Shown: in pieces, positions 35,440 to 46,314 of the stretch | How positions within the stretch are numbered: the first letter of the stretch is position 1 | Layout of the letters: the number at the start of each line of letters is the position of its first letter | Assembly (NCBI GenBank): GCA_949751835.1 | Contig: CATKHK010000114.1 | Coordinates: forward strand, 59,256-123,255 | DNA from: Blepharisma japonicum | Lineage: Eukaryota; Ciliophora; Heterotrichea; Heterotrichida; Blepharismidae | Length of the DNA: 64,000 bases | Reading direction: 5' to 3' | Position numbers and translations under genes: made by a program | Notes under the pieces: generated by a model | The model's input: the letters and a program-made list of their open reading frames with translations, nothing else | The model's database searches: none | Told to the model about the DNA's origin: nothing

Positions 35440-35703
35440 ATGGGTTGCAGTGTTTCATTAAGCCCTGAAAAAGTACTCCGGCCAAGAATAAATCCCAACA
35501 AATGCAAAAAACTAAAGAGAGCTCTATGTACTATAAGAGACTTGAAGTTCAATCTAAACTCTTCCGGAAAAACCAAAGAAGAACTTTTTGAAATTCGTGA
35601 AGTCTGCTCATTTTTTGAAGAGTCTTATCAGTCTCAACGAATATCAGAAGCTGATAGCTGCTCAGGATTAGAGAGCATAAAAGAATGTAAATTTGACAAT
35701 TAA
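35440..35703 (+). CDS. small myristoylated protein, 87 aa
   Basis: Short complete frame starting MGCSVSLSPEK, a dual N-myristoylation/S-acylation signal as in many small membrane-tethered signalling proteins. The middle is basic (KCKKLKRALCTIRDLK) and the C-terminus acidic with four Cys in total. No domain recognised. Its compact coding composition and plausible lipidation signal support it as a real gene despite its length. It sits alone between two AT-rich gaps and is convergent with the kinase gene, whose stop lies about 110 bp away. Confidence 0.5.
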   Translation: MGCSVSLSPEKVLRPRINPNKCKKLKRALCTIRDLKFNLNSSGKTKEELFEIREVCSFFEESYQSQRISEADSCSGLESIKECKFDN

Positions 35704-35814
35704 TAAATTTTCTTTTGTTTTAGAAGTTTTTTTATATAAATCAATTGTAATTAACAACCCTAGATAATTTTAAAGAAATTAAATTGAAATTTCATTAAGC
35801 AATAGTTTTATTAA

Positions 35815-37563
35815 TTATATGCTATCTTTATAGCTTTTTCTTATTTTAATCAACTCGCTGAGCCGTTTTCTTTCTTTTGGATTTCTGGTAAGCATCGAAT
35901 TTAGCAACTCTTTTATTCAATTGGTTTTTATATCGTTATTTATAGAGTTTGATATTCATTCATCTCTATTTCCATTTATTGAAGATGAATAAATTTCTTG
36001 TTTGCATAATTCCAGAAAAACCAATCCTAAGGACCAAACATCTGCTTTTTGTTTATTCATTACAATAATGTTTTTTTGATCATTGCCCTCTTCATTTTGT
36101 GAGCATTTGTCTGCTTCTTTTTGTACGCATTCTGGAGGATTATAAGTCTCTTGGCATCTATTATCATATAAAGATTGTAATGAAAACAATGCAGATCCTT
36201 TAGAAATTAGAGAAGAAATGTTATAATCAGCAATTTTCAGTTTAAAACCTTCCGCTGTTACTTTAACAAATATATTTTTAGGCTTTATATCTCTATGAGC
36301 AATACCATAATCGTGCAATAATTTGAACCCTTTTAAAAGTGTATCAATGCAATATTCTATATCTTTATCACTTCTAAACAGCTTGATTTTTATTGCGTTT
36401 TCTAAGTCCATATCGCATTGCTCCATCACAATCGCAAATAGAAATGAAGAATAGATGGGTTCAAATTCGAAATATATTCCATAAAATTCCATAAATATCT
36501 CATCTTTTTTACTAAGGAAAATTGCATTTGCTGCTTCAACGCAAACTACTTTAATCATTTTTTTACTTGATTTTTCAACCTTATATTCTTTAATAGCTAC
36601 CTTTTTATTTTCCTCTTTCAATTTGCCCATATATATAGTTGATTTCGATTGAGAGCTTTCAATTTTTATGCCATCATCTTCTTTTATTATATCTTCTTTT
36701 GCCAAAACTTTAAATCCTTTAGCTTTCTTTCCATTGAAGATTCTTCTTATATTCATGAAGTTGGTTCTAATATCTTTCCGTGCTTTAAATGTTGACACTC
36801 CAAGTTGTTTTTCAAATTGATTTATTTTTTCTGAGTCTTGATCACTTAATTTGCGTGATTTATTAGACAGCAATTTTATTATTTCTTTTGATGTAGCTTT
36901 ATCATCTATGTGACTCTCTACGTAATTAATAGCTTCTTGCTCTAAAACTGTTTTATATTTTTCATCACTTCCTATAAACTTTAAAGCCAAAATCAATATC
37001 TTTCGATCTAAAATACATAACTGGCTAAAGTTTTGCATATATAAAATAAGTCCTAGCTTCATTGTAGATTTCATATCAAATTTCACTCATTTTCTCCGAA
37101 CTTGCTCTGCAAATAAAAGCCATTCAATAAACTCTTCTTCTGAGTTTTTTGATGCAGCTTCTGCAAGTCTCATTGTAATATTTACATCCATATCTGCAAT
37201 TATAGAATAAGTTTCTGGCTTTTGCTCAGCTTGAAAATCATAATTTGTTTGTGAATTTCTGGCAGTGAATAGGTTATCTTGGAGAATATTAAAAACTATA
37301 TTTGCATTTTCTAGTGTAAAATCTTCATAATAATGCACAATTGAGATCACAGTTCAAATCTTTTGCAACTCAATAAATTTTATGATTTTTTCTTCGGAAA
37401 TGTTATCACTTTTAAATTTTGAAAATTCAGAAAATCTGGGGAAAGCTGTAGGCTCTAAAAAAGGCTTCAATTCTTCTTCATCTTTGAATTCTTCTATATA
37501 ATCTTCAAGCAGCCGAAGAAAGGATGCTGTCTCTTTAATCACCATATTGATTATAGATTTCAT
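35815..37563 (-). CDS. Ser/Thr protein kinase with DYN in place of DFG, 582 aa
   Basis: ATG 37563 to TAA 35815-35817, through TGA=Trp at 37354-37356, 37087-37089, 35956-35958 and 35917-35919. Residues about 1-290 are helical with no named domain. The kinase domain (about 300-580) shows VAIKEYK (ATP-binding Lys), a hinge IVMEQCDMDLE, the catalytic loop IAHRDIKPKNIF, activation-loop entry IADYNISS, a long insert with NPPECV as the APE equivalent, and DVWSLGLVFLELC. The Gly-rich loop is poorly conserved (SSQSKSTIYMG). DFG reads DYN but the metal-binding Asp is kept, so activity is possible. The C-terminal element NPKERKRLSEL is the usual subdomain XI. Substrate unknown. Confidence 0.85.
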
Positions 37564-38223
37564 TAAGCAAATCGTAGAATTTAGAGATAAGGAAGAGATA
37601 TCAATGGAATTTTCTTTTTTTTAAATCTGATGTCATGATAAAATTTCTTTGGTGTTTTTCAACTCTTCCTGCAATAAAATATTAAGATAAAAGGAATAAT
37701 CACTTATTTACGCTTTTAATATTAGGGTCATTATAAAAATCTAATATTAAATAGCATTAAATAAAAAGAATGCTTTAACTTTACAAAAAATATCATTACT
37801 CCGTCTCTTTATAAATTTTTTTATATCTTCAGAAGGTGCTTTAATTGTATCTCAAAGTCATCACCCATTATATATCTCTAAAATCAATTAATTCGTTTCA
37901 AAATAAAACTTTAAATTTATATTTTAGAATTATCTTACAAAGTACAGGCTTAGTTTTAACTAAATAGAAAAAAAATTAAGTATATTGATTCCAGTTTTTC
38001 TAGCTTGATTTATTCTATAGGATTTGAATTATAAAATAAGATAATTGTTAATAGAGTTAATCAAGACTTAATTTAAGACTGTTTGATATCAGTAACAAAA
38101 AATTCCAACTTTTCCAATTAGAAGATAAATCATCGGTTAGTTGCTCTTAAGGGAGCTTGCGTTAATCTATTCAAAATCCTAAAATCTAAATTCTTTGCTT
38201 TTCAAATCCAATTTTCTTATAAA
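37564..38223. other. 660-bp AT-rich intergenic region
   Basis: Divergent gap between the kinase (minus) and CRIPT (plus). No open frame above background, tRNA, repeat or motif is visible; it presumably holds two promoters. Confidence 0.35.
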
Positions 38224-38478
38224 ATGGTTTGTGACAAATGCGAAAGTAAGCTATCAAGACTCATATCGCCTGACGTATGAAAAGAAAACCAGCCAAAACG
38301 AGGCCTCGCCACAAATATGATTTTATCTTCAAGAGCAAAATACAGAGTCAACCCAATAGGCACGAAATGCCGAATTTGCCAAAAAAGTGTCCTTGATCAG
38401 CACCATTATTGTCAAAGATGTGCATTTGACAAAGGAATCTGCAGTGTATGCGGAAAGAAAATCATGATAAAAGAATAA
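38224..38478 (+). CDS. CRIPT: CRIPT, cysteine-rich zinc protein, 84 aa
   Basis: A short conserved eukaryotic protein first named as a PDZ-binding protein and now linked to the spliceosome. It is easy to miss because a TGA=Trp (38278-38280) splits an already short frame. The signature is clear: MVCDKCESKLSRLISPDVWK at the start (family form MVCEKCEKKL, then TPDTWK), TKCRICQKSV, HHYCQRCAFDKGICSVCGKKI. All four CxxC pairs are present. The usual PDZ-binding C-terminus (QTSV in animals) is absent; the protein ends KKIMIKE. A length of 84 is slightly below the usual about 100. It is convergent with the S1/P1 nuclease gene, stop-to-stop distance 94 bp. Confidence 0.93.
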
Positions 38479-38572
38479 CTGATCCAAAAATACTTGAAAT
38501 AATTAATTAAAAGGAATTTTAAAAGGGATAAGGTGAACAATTAAAATATGGTTAATAAAATTAAAGATGAAC

Positions 38573-39451
38573 TTAACTTAGGGCTGATGTTTGCCCAAAT
38601 AAACTGATTAACAGATTTGCTAGCCTGTACCCACCGAGTGCCAGTTGTTTTAATACGATTTTCCATCCCCTTTTGAGGTACTCTTCTGATGGCCTTTCAT
38701 TTGGCTTGATGCCGTAATATGCATAATCTATAGCTGCACGATAAGTGTCATACTGCCACTCAGACAACTCTGTAATTGCAAGCTCACTGGCTAGGTCCTG
38801 CTTCGTATTGTTACCTGTACACCACTCAGCCCACATATTGAGATTATACCACCCATCACTGTTCAAAGGCCGAGGCAAGTCCTCTTCCCACACTCCCATG
38901 CAAGAGTCCCAGAGAGCATGAAGTTCATTGACCTGCTTATCGAAGGTAATAGGGAATAAATTCCCACCTTCATCACCTTGGGTAAAATTGCGGCTCCAGA
39001 AATTTGTCACGTGAAGAGGCTGGTGGTAGTCCCCCATGAAGTGAAGGACATATCGTAAAGCAATCGAGGTTTCCAAGATCGCAACTGAGTAATTTTGGCT
39101 TTGCAAGGTCCATATGCTATTGGAGAGAGCAAAAAGAATATCTTCTCCAGATGTTGTAGCATTGGCGAAGCCATCATAATTGTAGGGCTTGTCAAAGAAA
39201 TGCCAGTTGTTGTAAACATCAAAGTTGTAGCTCTTGATATCGTCACACCAGACAGCACTTTCAACGAAACTGCTTGAAATCCCATGGGTTAGTGGCCCAT
39301 AAAGGGGTGACAAGATTTGATTTGCAATACTGAGCACCTGTGGGTTTTCTTGTTGGAGGACATTCTGAGCTATTTGGGCTACAAGCATGTGCCCAGTGCT
39401 CCACCAGCCGAACACCACTTCAAGAAGGCAAACAATTACTAAGCTTTTCAT
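38573..39451 (-). CDS. S1/P1-type zinc nuclease, secreted, copy 1 (292 aa)
   Basis: Single-strand-specific nuclease/3'-nucleotidase family. The signal peptide MKSLVIVCLLEVVFG is followed directly by WWSTGHMLVAQIAQ, so cleavage would expose the N-terminal Trp that ligates zinc in P1 nuclease. The other ligands are visible: DD in CDDIKSY, H in NNWHFFDKPY, H, D and H in LHFMGDYHQPLHV, H and D in ELHALWDS. All nine zinc ligands therefore appear intact. Several N-glycosylation sequons (NTT-like and NYS) are present. It is one of a tandem pair with the gene at 39811-40689, same strand. Likely a secreted, lysosomal or food-vacuole nuclease that digests nucleic acid from prey; the compartment is inference. 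Confidence 0.95.
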   Translation of the reverse strand: MKSLVIVCLLEVVFGWWSTGHMLVAQIAQNVLQQENPQVLSIANQILSPLYGPLTHGISSSFVESAVWCDDIKSYNFDVYNNWHFFDKPYNYDGFANATTSGEDILFALSNSIWTLQSQNYSVAILETSIALRYVLHFMGDYHQPLHVTNFWSRNFTQGDEGGNLFPITFDKQVNELHALWDSCMGVWEEDLPRPLNSDGWYNLNMWAEWCTGNNTKQDLASELAITELSEWQYDTYRAAIDYAYYGIKPNERPSEEYLKRGWKIVLKQLALGGYRLANLLISLFGQTSALS

Positions 39452-39810
39452 TTATAACTCATGTAGGCCATTTACTCATAAATCGTTGTTGAGTGACATA
39501 TTGAAGTTGGAGCAAAAATTAAATTATGCTGAATTGCCGAATCGGTAGCCAAAATTCAAATTTTTTCAAAAATGATCCTTGATTTAAATTTGCAAGAATG
39601 TCTGCAAGTAAATTGCAGATTTCTTTGTTGACGATTAGCTTGAAAAAATTTAATTAAGAATTAAATACCTTCATTTCCAAATAGTCTCAAAATAAAATTT
39701 TGCAAAAAATTTTTGTATATAATGCAAGTGAAAATTTAATAAAAAATTAAATTTAATACTCACAGAATAACAAAAATTAATTTGAGTGCTGTCTATAAAT
39801 AGAGATGCCC
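39452..39810. other. 359-bp spacer between tandem nuclease genes
   Basis: AT-rich spacer between the two S1/P1 nuclease copies. It should contain the promoter of copy 1 and the terminator of copy 2. No frame or motif is visible. Confidence 0.35.
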
Positions 39811-40689
39811 TTAACTTAGAGTTTCTTCTTGCCCAAACAAGTTAATCAGCACCTGAGCTAGCCTACGTCCTCCAAGTGAAAGCTGCCTCAAAGCAATCTG
39901 CCACCCTTTTTTAAGATATTCCTCAGATGGTTTTTCAAGTGGCTTGATCCCATGATAAGCATAATCTACTCCTAAATGATAAGTTGGATACACCCAGTCA
40001 GTTAGATTTGAGACAGCAAGCTCCTCTGCTAGGTCCTCCTGTGTGTAATTGCCCATGCACCACTCAGCCCACATATTGATGTCATGCCATCCATCGCTGG
40101 TCAGGGGTCTAACTAAATCAACCTCCCATTCTCCCATGACAGAGTCCCAAAGTGCATGGAGTTCGGTGACGGTCGCATCGAACGTGATATTGAACAAGTT
40201 TCCACCTTGGTCGCCTTGAGGGAATTGCCGGCTCCACAGGGTGGTCACATGAAGAGGTTGATGATAATCTCCTACAAAGTGCAGCAAAAATCTCATTGCA
40301 AGAGCATTCTCTAAAATTGCTGTTTGGTAATTAAGGAGGCCGAGGGTGCTCAAACACTGATTAAGTGCCCAAATGACATCTTCACCTGAGTCAGTAATAT
40401 TTAAAAAACCATCGTAATCATATGGTTTGTTGGTAAAGTGCCAGTTGTCGAAGTCGTGGAACCCATATGTCTTTATATCGTCAGGCCAACAGGCACTTTC
40501 GACAAAGCTATTTGAAATTCCATGGGTTAGTGGCCCGTAAAGCGGCTCCAGGATCTGGTTGGCGATATTAAGTACTTGAGGGTTTTCTGCCTGAAGCACG
40601 ATTTGGGCAATTTGGGTTACGATCATATGTCCTGTACTCCACCAGCCCAGTACAGCTTTAAACAGACAAACTACCAGTAGGTATTTCAT
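39811..40689 (-). CDS. S1/P1-type zinc nuclease, secreted, copy 2 (292 aa)
   Basis: Tandem paralogue of the gene at 38573-39451, exactly the same length. The signal peptide MKYLLVVCLFKAVLG precedes WWSTGHMIVTQIAQ. Zinc-site motifs are all kept: WPDDIKTY, DNWHFTNKPY, LHFVGDYHQPLHV, ELHALWDSVMGEW. The two proteins differ mainly on the surface (for example the C-termini FGQEETLS and FGQTSALS), suggesting an old duplication with both copies under selection. No intron or in-frame TGA is needed. The gene starts 99 bp from the stop of the GAF-domain gene on the same strand. Confidence 0.95.
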   Translation of the reverse strand: MKYLLVVCLFKAVLGWWSTGHMIVTQIAQIVLQAENPQVLNIANQILEPLYGPLTHGISNSFVESACWPDDIKTYGFHDFDNWHFTNKPYDYDGFLNITDSGEDVIWALNQCLSTLGLLNYQTAILENALAMRFLLHFVGDYHQPLHVTTLWSRQFPQGDQGGNLFNITFDATVTELHALWDSVMGEWEVDLVRPLTSDGWHDINMWAEWCMGNYTQEDLAEELAVSNLTDWVYPTYHLGVDYAYHGIKPLEKPSEEYLKKGWQIALRQLSLGGRRLAQVLINLFGQEETLS

Positions 40690-40788
40690 TTATATAATTC
40701 TACTCCACTTATTTTTCATCCTTATACTATTTTTGCGCCATTTTATGACGTAATGGAAATCTTTTAATTTGTTGAAGAAATTAAATAA

Positions 40789-42636
40789 TTATTTATTATT
40801 GAACAAGCTATTAAAAGTCGCAATGGTCTGTCGAATATTGAAATACCCTGCCGCTCTTGTATCGCTCTCGACGGCCAAATCGCTGATAGTGGATTCTAAA
40901 TTTTTCAGCATGCTTTGGACTGTTATAATGTGCCTTTGAGTTTTCATGGCATCCACCGCTTTCGAGATCACTTTTCCGTAGTTTCTTAACAATTCTACGT
41001 CATTTTCATTGAAATCCTCTTGTTTTTCTTTATCAATTACTTGTAGAGTAAGATCAGCTAGGCCTTTCATCTCTTCTTTGTAGACAGGCATGGTGAGGAT
41101 GTTCTGAATTGAGTCTCCATTAGGGTCGTCAATTTGCTTTAAAAATCTGTTCTCATTGGCAACGTTATTGCAGACCAGGAATTTTTTGAAATTTGCACAG
41201 AATCCAGCAATCCCTTTTTGGCTGGGGTAATATTCGATAGATTCGTTAGAAAATCTCCTGTAAAGCTTATTTAATTTATGGTCACATAACAAGACGTTAG
41301 CTCTATTTGTGCTCATAATCATTGGTAAGTATTTTTCGATGACGCTAGCAAATTCATCAACCGAGCTCATTTTGAGCAGCTCGTAAAAAGACTCAAAAAC
41401 TGCATGTATAATTGATTCCTTTCTTTTTGTTTCTTTTATAGCAAAAAACTTGGTTAAAAATAAAGAAAGGACGTATAAGAGGCTTTGGATTTCTTTTTCA
41501 TATAAAAGTTCAGGCCTTTTTCTGGTGACTACTAGAAGAGCTATAGGAGTTCCATTATGGTCTTTTATGGCGCCTATATGGTAAGCTCTTATTTTCATCG
41601 CTAAAATTACTGGCAAGTTTTGATCGAAATCTTCATCAATTTCTCTGGCACTTTTATAAAGCCCGTATAGAAAAACCATGTTTAATGCTGTGCCTCATGA
41701 TTGGATTTTTATAAGTTTCCCATTCAGCAGCCCTTCAAAATGCGTTTTTTGAGCATTTGGTTCTAAAATTAAAACAGAGTCAGCTTGCATTGCAATTCTT
41801 ATTTCTTCTGAAATTTGCTTGATTCCCTATCTTTTCCTTACGTTCTTTATATCTTGGCTTATTGCTGCATTTTCAATGATCCTTTCAAACTCCATCTTCG
41901 CCGCCTTCCCTGGGCTTTTTGATTTAGAATGCCCCGGGCTAACTCTAGGTGATAAGCTTATCCGTGACAAGCATTTATTTATATCTTTCTATCTTACGCT
42001 TACATTTAAACTTTGCTGCGTCTCTATTGAAATTAGCATATCTGCAAGCTCCTTTTTTTCTTTATTTACTTTAACAAGGCTTTCTCTCAGTCCGCAGATT
42101 TGTTGCTCATTTTCTTTAATTTCATCATTCATTATTTTAAACACATTTTCTGTATAGTTCCGAGGATTTTCAGTTAAAAGTGATTTTATCATGACTGTCA
42201 ATTTGTCAGGAATTATAATTAAATCACGCAGTTTTTGAAGCAGAGGTTTGTCTATATTTTCAGCTATTTTGGGGATTTGTAAAAGAGAAAGAAGGGCTTC
42301 GCGGTGTTTTATAAGGAAATAGTCAGGCTTGCCGAGAGATAGAGAGTTGTCTTCGTGGAAACGCCTGAAGGCTAAAGGGATGCTTGTGTCGTTAATGGAT
42401 TCTAAAATTGAGGAAGAGTCTGGGATTAATTTATCTCGAGATTTTGAAACTGGGATTTCACGCTTTGGTTTGACACTTTTTGAACGCTCTGGGGATTTAA
42501 TAATAGAACTATTTCGGGATTTTAAAGCTTTTGATGGGAATTTTGGAAAATATTGAGAGTCTGCGTTTTTTTCGAAAAACCGAGATTGATCAGGCAAAAT
42601 TAATTTCTTTACAAATGCCTTTTTAACTTCCATCAT
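40789..42636 (-). CDS. GAF-domain protein with disordered N-terminus, 605 aa, two micro-introns
   Basis: ATG 42636, TAG/TAA-type end at 40789. Two 15-nt introns: 41989-42003 (gtaagcgtaagatag) and 41827-41841 (gtaaggaaaagatag), both carrying an in-frame stop. One TGA=Trp is at 41695-41697. Residues 1-120 are basic and Ser-rich; about 120-215 helical/coiled coil; a first GAF-like region (about 265-410) runs through IRIAMQADSVLILEP and GTPIALLVVTRKR; a second GAF domain (about 440-560) has ANVLLCDHKLNKLYRRF, KGIAGFCANFKKFLVCNN, ILTMPVYKEEMKGLADLTLQ. A coiled coil closes the protein. GAF domains bind cyclic nucleotides or other small ligands; the NKFD signature of cGMP-binding GAFs is not evident, so the ligand is unknown. 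Confidence 0.82.
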
Positions 42637-42832
42637 ATTTATATTGTGTAAAAGTTTAAACGGAATTTTATAAGGTATGATAATTGTTTTGATTAGATAA
42701 TAATTAAATATTTAATTCCAGACTAAAAACATAAAAATATGCACTTATATCAGAGAAATTATACTAAATAAAATAGAAGATTATATGAAAAGAAAATTAC
42801 TTTATCTGTTCATATCCCACATATAGGTATAT

Positions 42833-43672
42833 CTAATTAAATATTCCTCCTAAATTTTCATAAATATGTGTTGGAGAAAATTCATATCTTGGTAAATCTT
42901 CTCTTTGTGATACTCCTGATAATACAAGCACTGAATCAATTCCTCCATTAAAAGCCATCATGATATCTGTTTCCATTGAGTCTCCGACCATAATAACCTT
43001 TTCTTTTGGGGTTCTGCTCTCTTCCATAATCATATCTAAAATAAAAGTCTCTGGCTTTGCCACAATTTCTGCCTTTTTATTTGTCGCAATCTCCAAAAAT
43101 CCTACAATTGCCCCAGAGCCTGGTCTATCTTTTCCTTTTCCCATTGAAAAATAAGCATCTCTATTAGATGCAATAAACTTCGCTCCATTCTGGATATAGG
43201 CAGATCCTAATGCTCCTGCTGTATAAGTAAACCTTATATCCCACCCTACAATTATAGCATCAACTGGGGTATTTTCAGCAAACCTCGTAATATCTTCAGG
43301 AGCTGCTATAAGTCCTGGCTCTATATCCAAATGATGAATTATTTCAAAATCATATCGTAAAAGCATTGATCTAAATTGTTCTGAGCCAATTAGGTAGAGT
43401 TTTTTTATATTAGGGTAGTTAACCTTTAGGTATAGTGCTGTTGATATGCCTGAACAATAGATTTCGCTTGGAGATGCTCGATACCCATATGAGCCTAATT
43501 GAGATAACAGATCTTCAGGAGTTTTGGTTGAGTTATTTGTTAAAAAATAAAGCTTTTTGCCTAATGATTGGAGTCTTTGTAAAGCCTCAAAGCTCCCTGA
43601 AATTGAAGCGGGGCCTTTTCATAGAACCCCGTCACAGTCAAAGATGAATATATCATATCGATCGACGTCCAT
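42833..43672 (-). CDS. HAD phosphatase, phosphoglycolate/p-nitrophenyl phosphatase family, 279 aa
   Basis: HAD-superfamily phosphatase with a C2 cap, in the family of eukaryotic phosphoglycolate phosphatase and chronophin. ATG 43672, TAG 42833-42835; one TGA=Trp (43619-43621) in FDCDGVLWKG. Motif I is intact (FIFDCDGVLW: nucleophile and acid/base Asp both present), motif II is FLTNNST, the cap contains VGWDIRFTYTAGALGSAYIQ with SNRD, motif III Lys is in IVAKPE and motif IV is MVGDSMETDI. All catalytic residues are there, so it should be active. It is a diverged relative of the tandem pair at 45472 and 47155, and is divergent to the amino-acid transporter (136 bp). Confidence 0.93.
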
Positions 43673-43808
43673 CTTTTTAGTTTAGGATTCTTTAAGCTAA
43701 TTGATTTATATTTTTAAGAAATTATTGCTATAGCACTAGCTATAACTCAGCTTAGGGTAATTAAAAAAAGAGCTGTTGAATTAATTTTTTTCCATTTATA
43801 GTTACTAA

Positions 43809-45260
43809 ATGTCAAAAGAAGAAAAACAGCCTCAGTCAGCTCAAGATATGAGCTCAAATGCAGGGTTTCTTTTTACAATAAACCTTATAATAGGTTCAGG
43901 GCTTTTAAGTGTCCCTTATGCTTTTAGATTAAGTGGCTGGCTGATTTCAGGCTCTTACACAATTATATGCTGCTTTTTAGGATATGTCTGGTCCTGTCAA
44001 CTCATAGAAGTAATGAGCCGTTGTGAAGCTCTTCTTCAACTTAAAGAAAGAGGCCAGTCTATCACAAAGCCAAGCTTTAAAACTCTTCTTTTCGGCACAA
44101 ATCAAGTCAAATCTGATTTAAACCGAAAAATGCTAAGTTATGAAGACATCACCCCAGACATCACAAAGAGAAGAATTGATATCAGCGAAATGGTTGATTT
44201 AATATTTGGGAAACACTGGAAAGCTGTTTATCTTGTTCTTATAGTTACTGTCTCAATTTTAGCATTATCTAGTTATGGGGTAGTTTTTTCAAGCTCTTTG
44301 GCTTCAAGCATTGATATTGGTATTGTCAATTCGTGCGATATTTACCAGCATGAAGGATTTTTTAATGACTGTAAAAATACGTATTGGTTTTATTTGGCTA
44401 TTTTTTCTGGGATATCGATTTATTTAACGATGGTTGAGATGTCTGAACAGAAAATCGTTCAATCAATAATAGCTTATATTTCAATGCTGAACATTGTGGT
44501 GGTGTCAAGTCTTTGTATTATAAGTCTTGCAGTAGGGACGATGGTAGATAGTGATGAACCTAGAGAAGGCTCAGATTTCATTATGGCGGATGCATATAAT
44601 ATTGGCACAAGTCTGCCGATAATACTTTTGGCTACAATTTATCAGCCTTCATTACCAAGCGTTATAGAGGGCTTCAAAGAAAAGCTTGGAATTAAGAAAG
44701 TATTAAAACACGCTTTGATTGCATCCCTAGTTATCTATATAGCAATGGGAATCTTTGTTCCTTTAGCAGTCCCAAATGTCCATGGACAATATAACATCAG
44801 CTTTAGAAATTACTCAGCTGGTTTTTCACAAGAAGAAAGACCATGGTGGACTTATGCAATTTCTTACTTCCTCGTTTTATCTCCTGCGCTCGGAATTTTA
44901 TCATCATTTCCTCTCCTGGCAATTCCTATAGCCCACAATATTATATCATCGATAGGTCTTTCAAAATCAACAATAGGAGAATACGGAATTAAACTTGCTT
45001 CCTGTCTTATACCACTGCTTATAGCGTTTATGGAATATAATTTGGTATGCTCTATTTAGGGAAATATTCTTTCAATTGCTGGAATAATTGTAATCCTCTT
45101 GGTTTCAGTTGCAATTCCTTTTATGTGCATTGGCGCAAGAGAAATGATAGAAACGAAATCGATTTATGATTTCCCTTATACACCTAGAATAGTCTCATTA
45201 GCAATCATTATGGTACACATTTTGATTGCGCTTTCAAAAATTTATAGTGTTGTTTCTTAG
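43809..45260 (+). CDS. amino acid/auxin permease-type transporter, 478 aa
   Basis: AAAP/SLC36-SLC38-type amino-acid transporter. Exon 1 is 43809-45044, a 15-nt intron 45045-45059 (gtatgctctatttag) contains a TAG that would otherwise stop the protein, and exon 2 is 45060-45260. The N-terminus has the family signature GFLFTINLIIGSGLLSVPYA in TM1. About eleven hydrophobic spans follow; the last two (NILSIAGIIVILLVSVAIPF and IVSLAIIMVHILIALSKIY) come from exon 2, so the intron is essential for a full transporter. A loop of about 50 residues after TM2 and a lumenal loop with Cys pairs (SCDIYQ, NDCKNT) are present. Likely location is the plasma membrane or a vacuole; substrate unknown. Confidence 0.88.
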
Positions 45261-45471
45261 GTTTAAATTATTTAAGCTCATAGTTTAGAATTTTAAGGGG
45301 CATAAAAATAAGAATTTAATATACCTAATGTTGATATCCAATCTAATGCTGAAGTTCATAGTTCTAGCCTTCAATTGATTTATATACCTATAATAATTGC
45401 AATCTCAGCAACTGCCTCTAATTTCTACACTTATTTAATAAAATTAAAAATATATTTCTCATCTTTACCTA

Positions 45472-46314
45472 ATGATCCTAGATGAATTACAAAGGTTTGA
45501 TTATTTCTTTTTTGATATCAACGGAGTGATAATTGAAGATTATGAGTCAAAGGTGCTGCCAGGATCTGTTGAGCTTATTAATAGAATTCAAAGAATGGGA
45601 AAAGAAGTTTACTTTATTTCGAATAATTGCGAGCATTCTCGAATAAAATTTAAAGAATCGTTCGAGAGAATTGGAATTAATCCAAAGTTCGAAAACCTCA
45701 TTTGTGGGGCGTTTAATTTAGCTCTTTGGGTCAAGAATAATTGTCAAGCAAACACAAAAGTGCTCAATATTGGACCAAAAGCTGTAGATGAAGAATTTAC
45801 TGAGTTAGGATTTGAAGTAATTTCTCCAGGTTCACTTATGGAGTCTAATGTGGATTATTCTCACATCTCAGCTGATGATGAAATCAAGATTGTAGCTATC
45901 TCTGATACAGGTGAATTGAATTATCACCAAATTGCTTGTGCATCTAGATGCATTCAGTTAGGTGCACAAATTGTCACTTCAAATTATGATTCACTGTGAA
46001 GACTAGGAAGATTTAAGCTCCCATGCTCAGGTTGTATAGTTGAAGCATTAATGGCTTCATCTGGAATTAAAACTTTTATCAACGTGGGGAAGCCGAATCC
46101 AACAGCACTTAATAATGTTATCCAAAGAGACCATTTGGAGCGCTCAAAAATAATCATATTTGGAGACACGATGAAAACTGATATTCTTTTATCCAAAAAT
46201 TGCAATGTAAAATCTGCCCTGGTTTTGACGGGAGTTGAAGATTCAAAATCTTATTTGAAATATTCTTATAGACCTGATTTTGTATTCAATAATCTGCTTG
46301 AAACGCTCACTTAA
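45472..46314 (+). CDS. HAD phosphatase-like protein with altered motif I (DIN), tandem copy 1, 280 aa
   Basis: C2-cap HAD protein of the phosphoglycolate/p-nitrophenyl phosphatase family, close paralogue of the gene at 47155. One TGA=Trp at 45997-45999. Motif I is FFFDINGVI: the nucleophile Asp15 is kept but the acid/base position, normally Asp, is Asn17. Motif II is FISNNCE, motif III Lys is in NVGKPNP and motif IV is IFGDTMKTDIL. The family expects DxDG, and the tandem copy has DIDG, so this copy has probably lost or slowed phosphatase turnover. The frame is otherwise intact over full length, so it is not a simple pseudogene. Confidence 0.88.
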
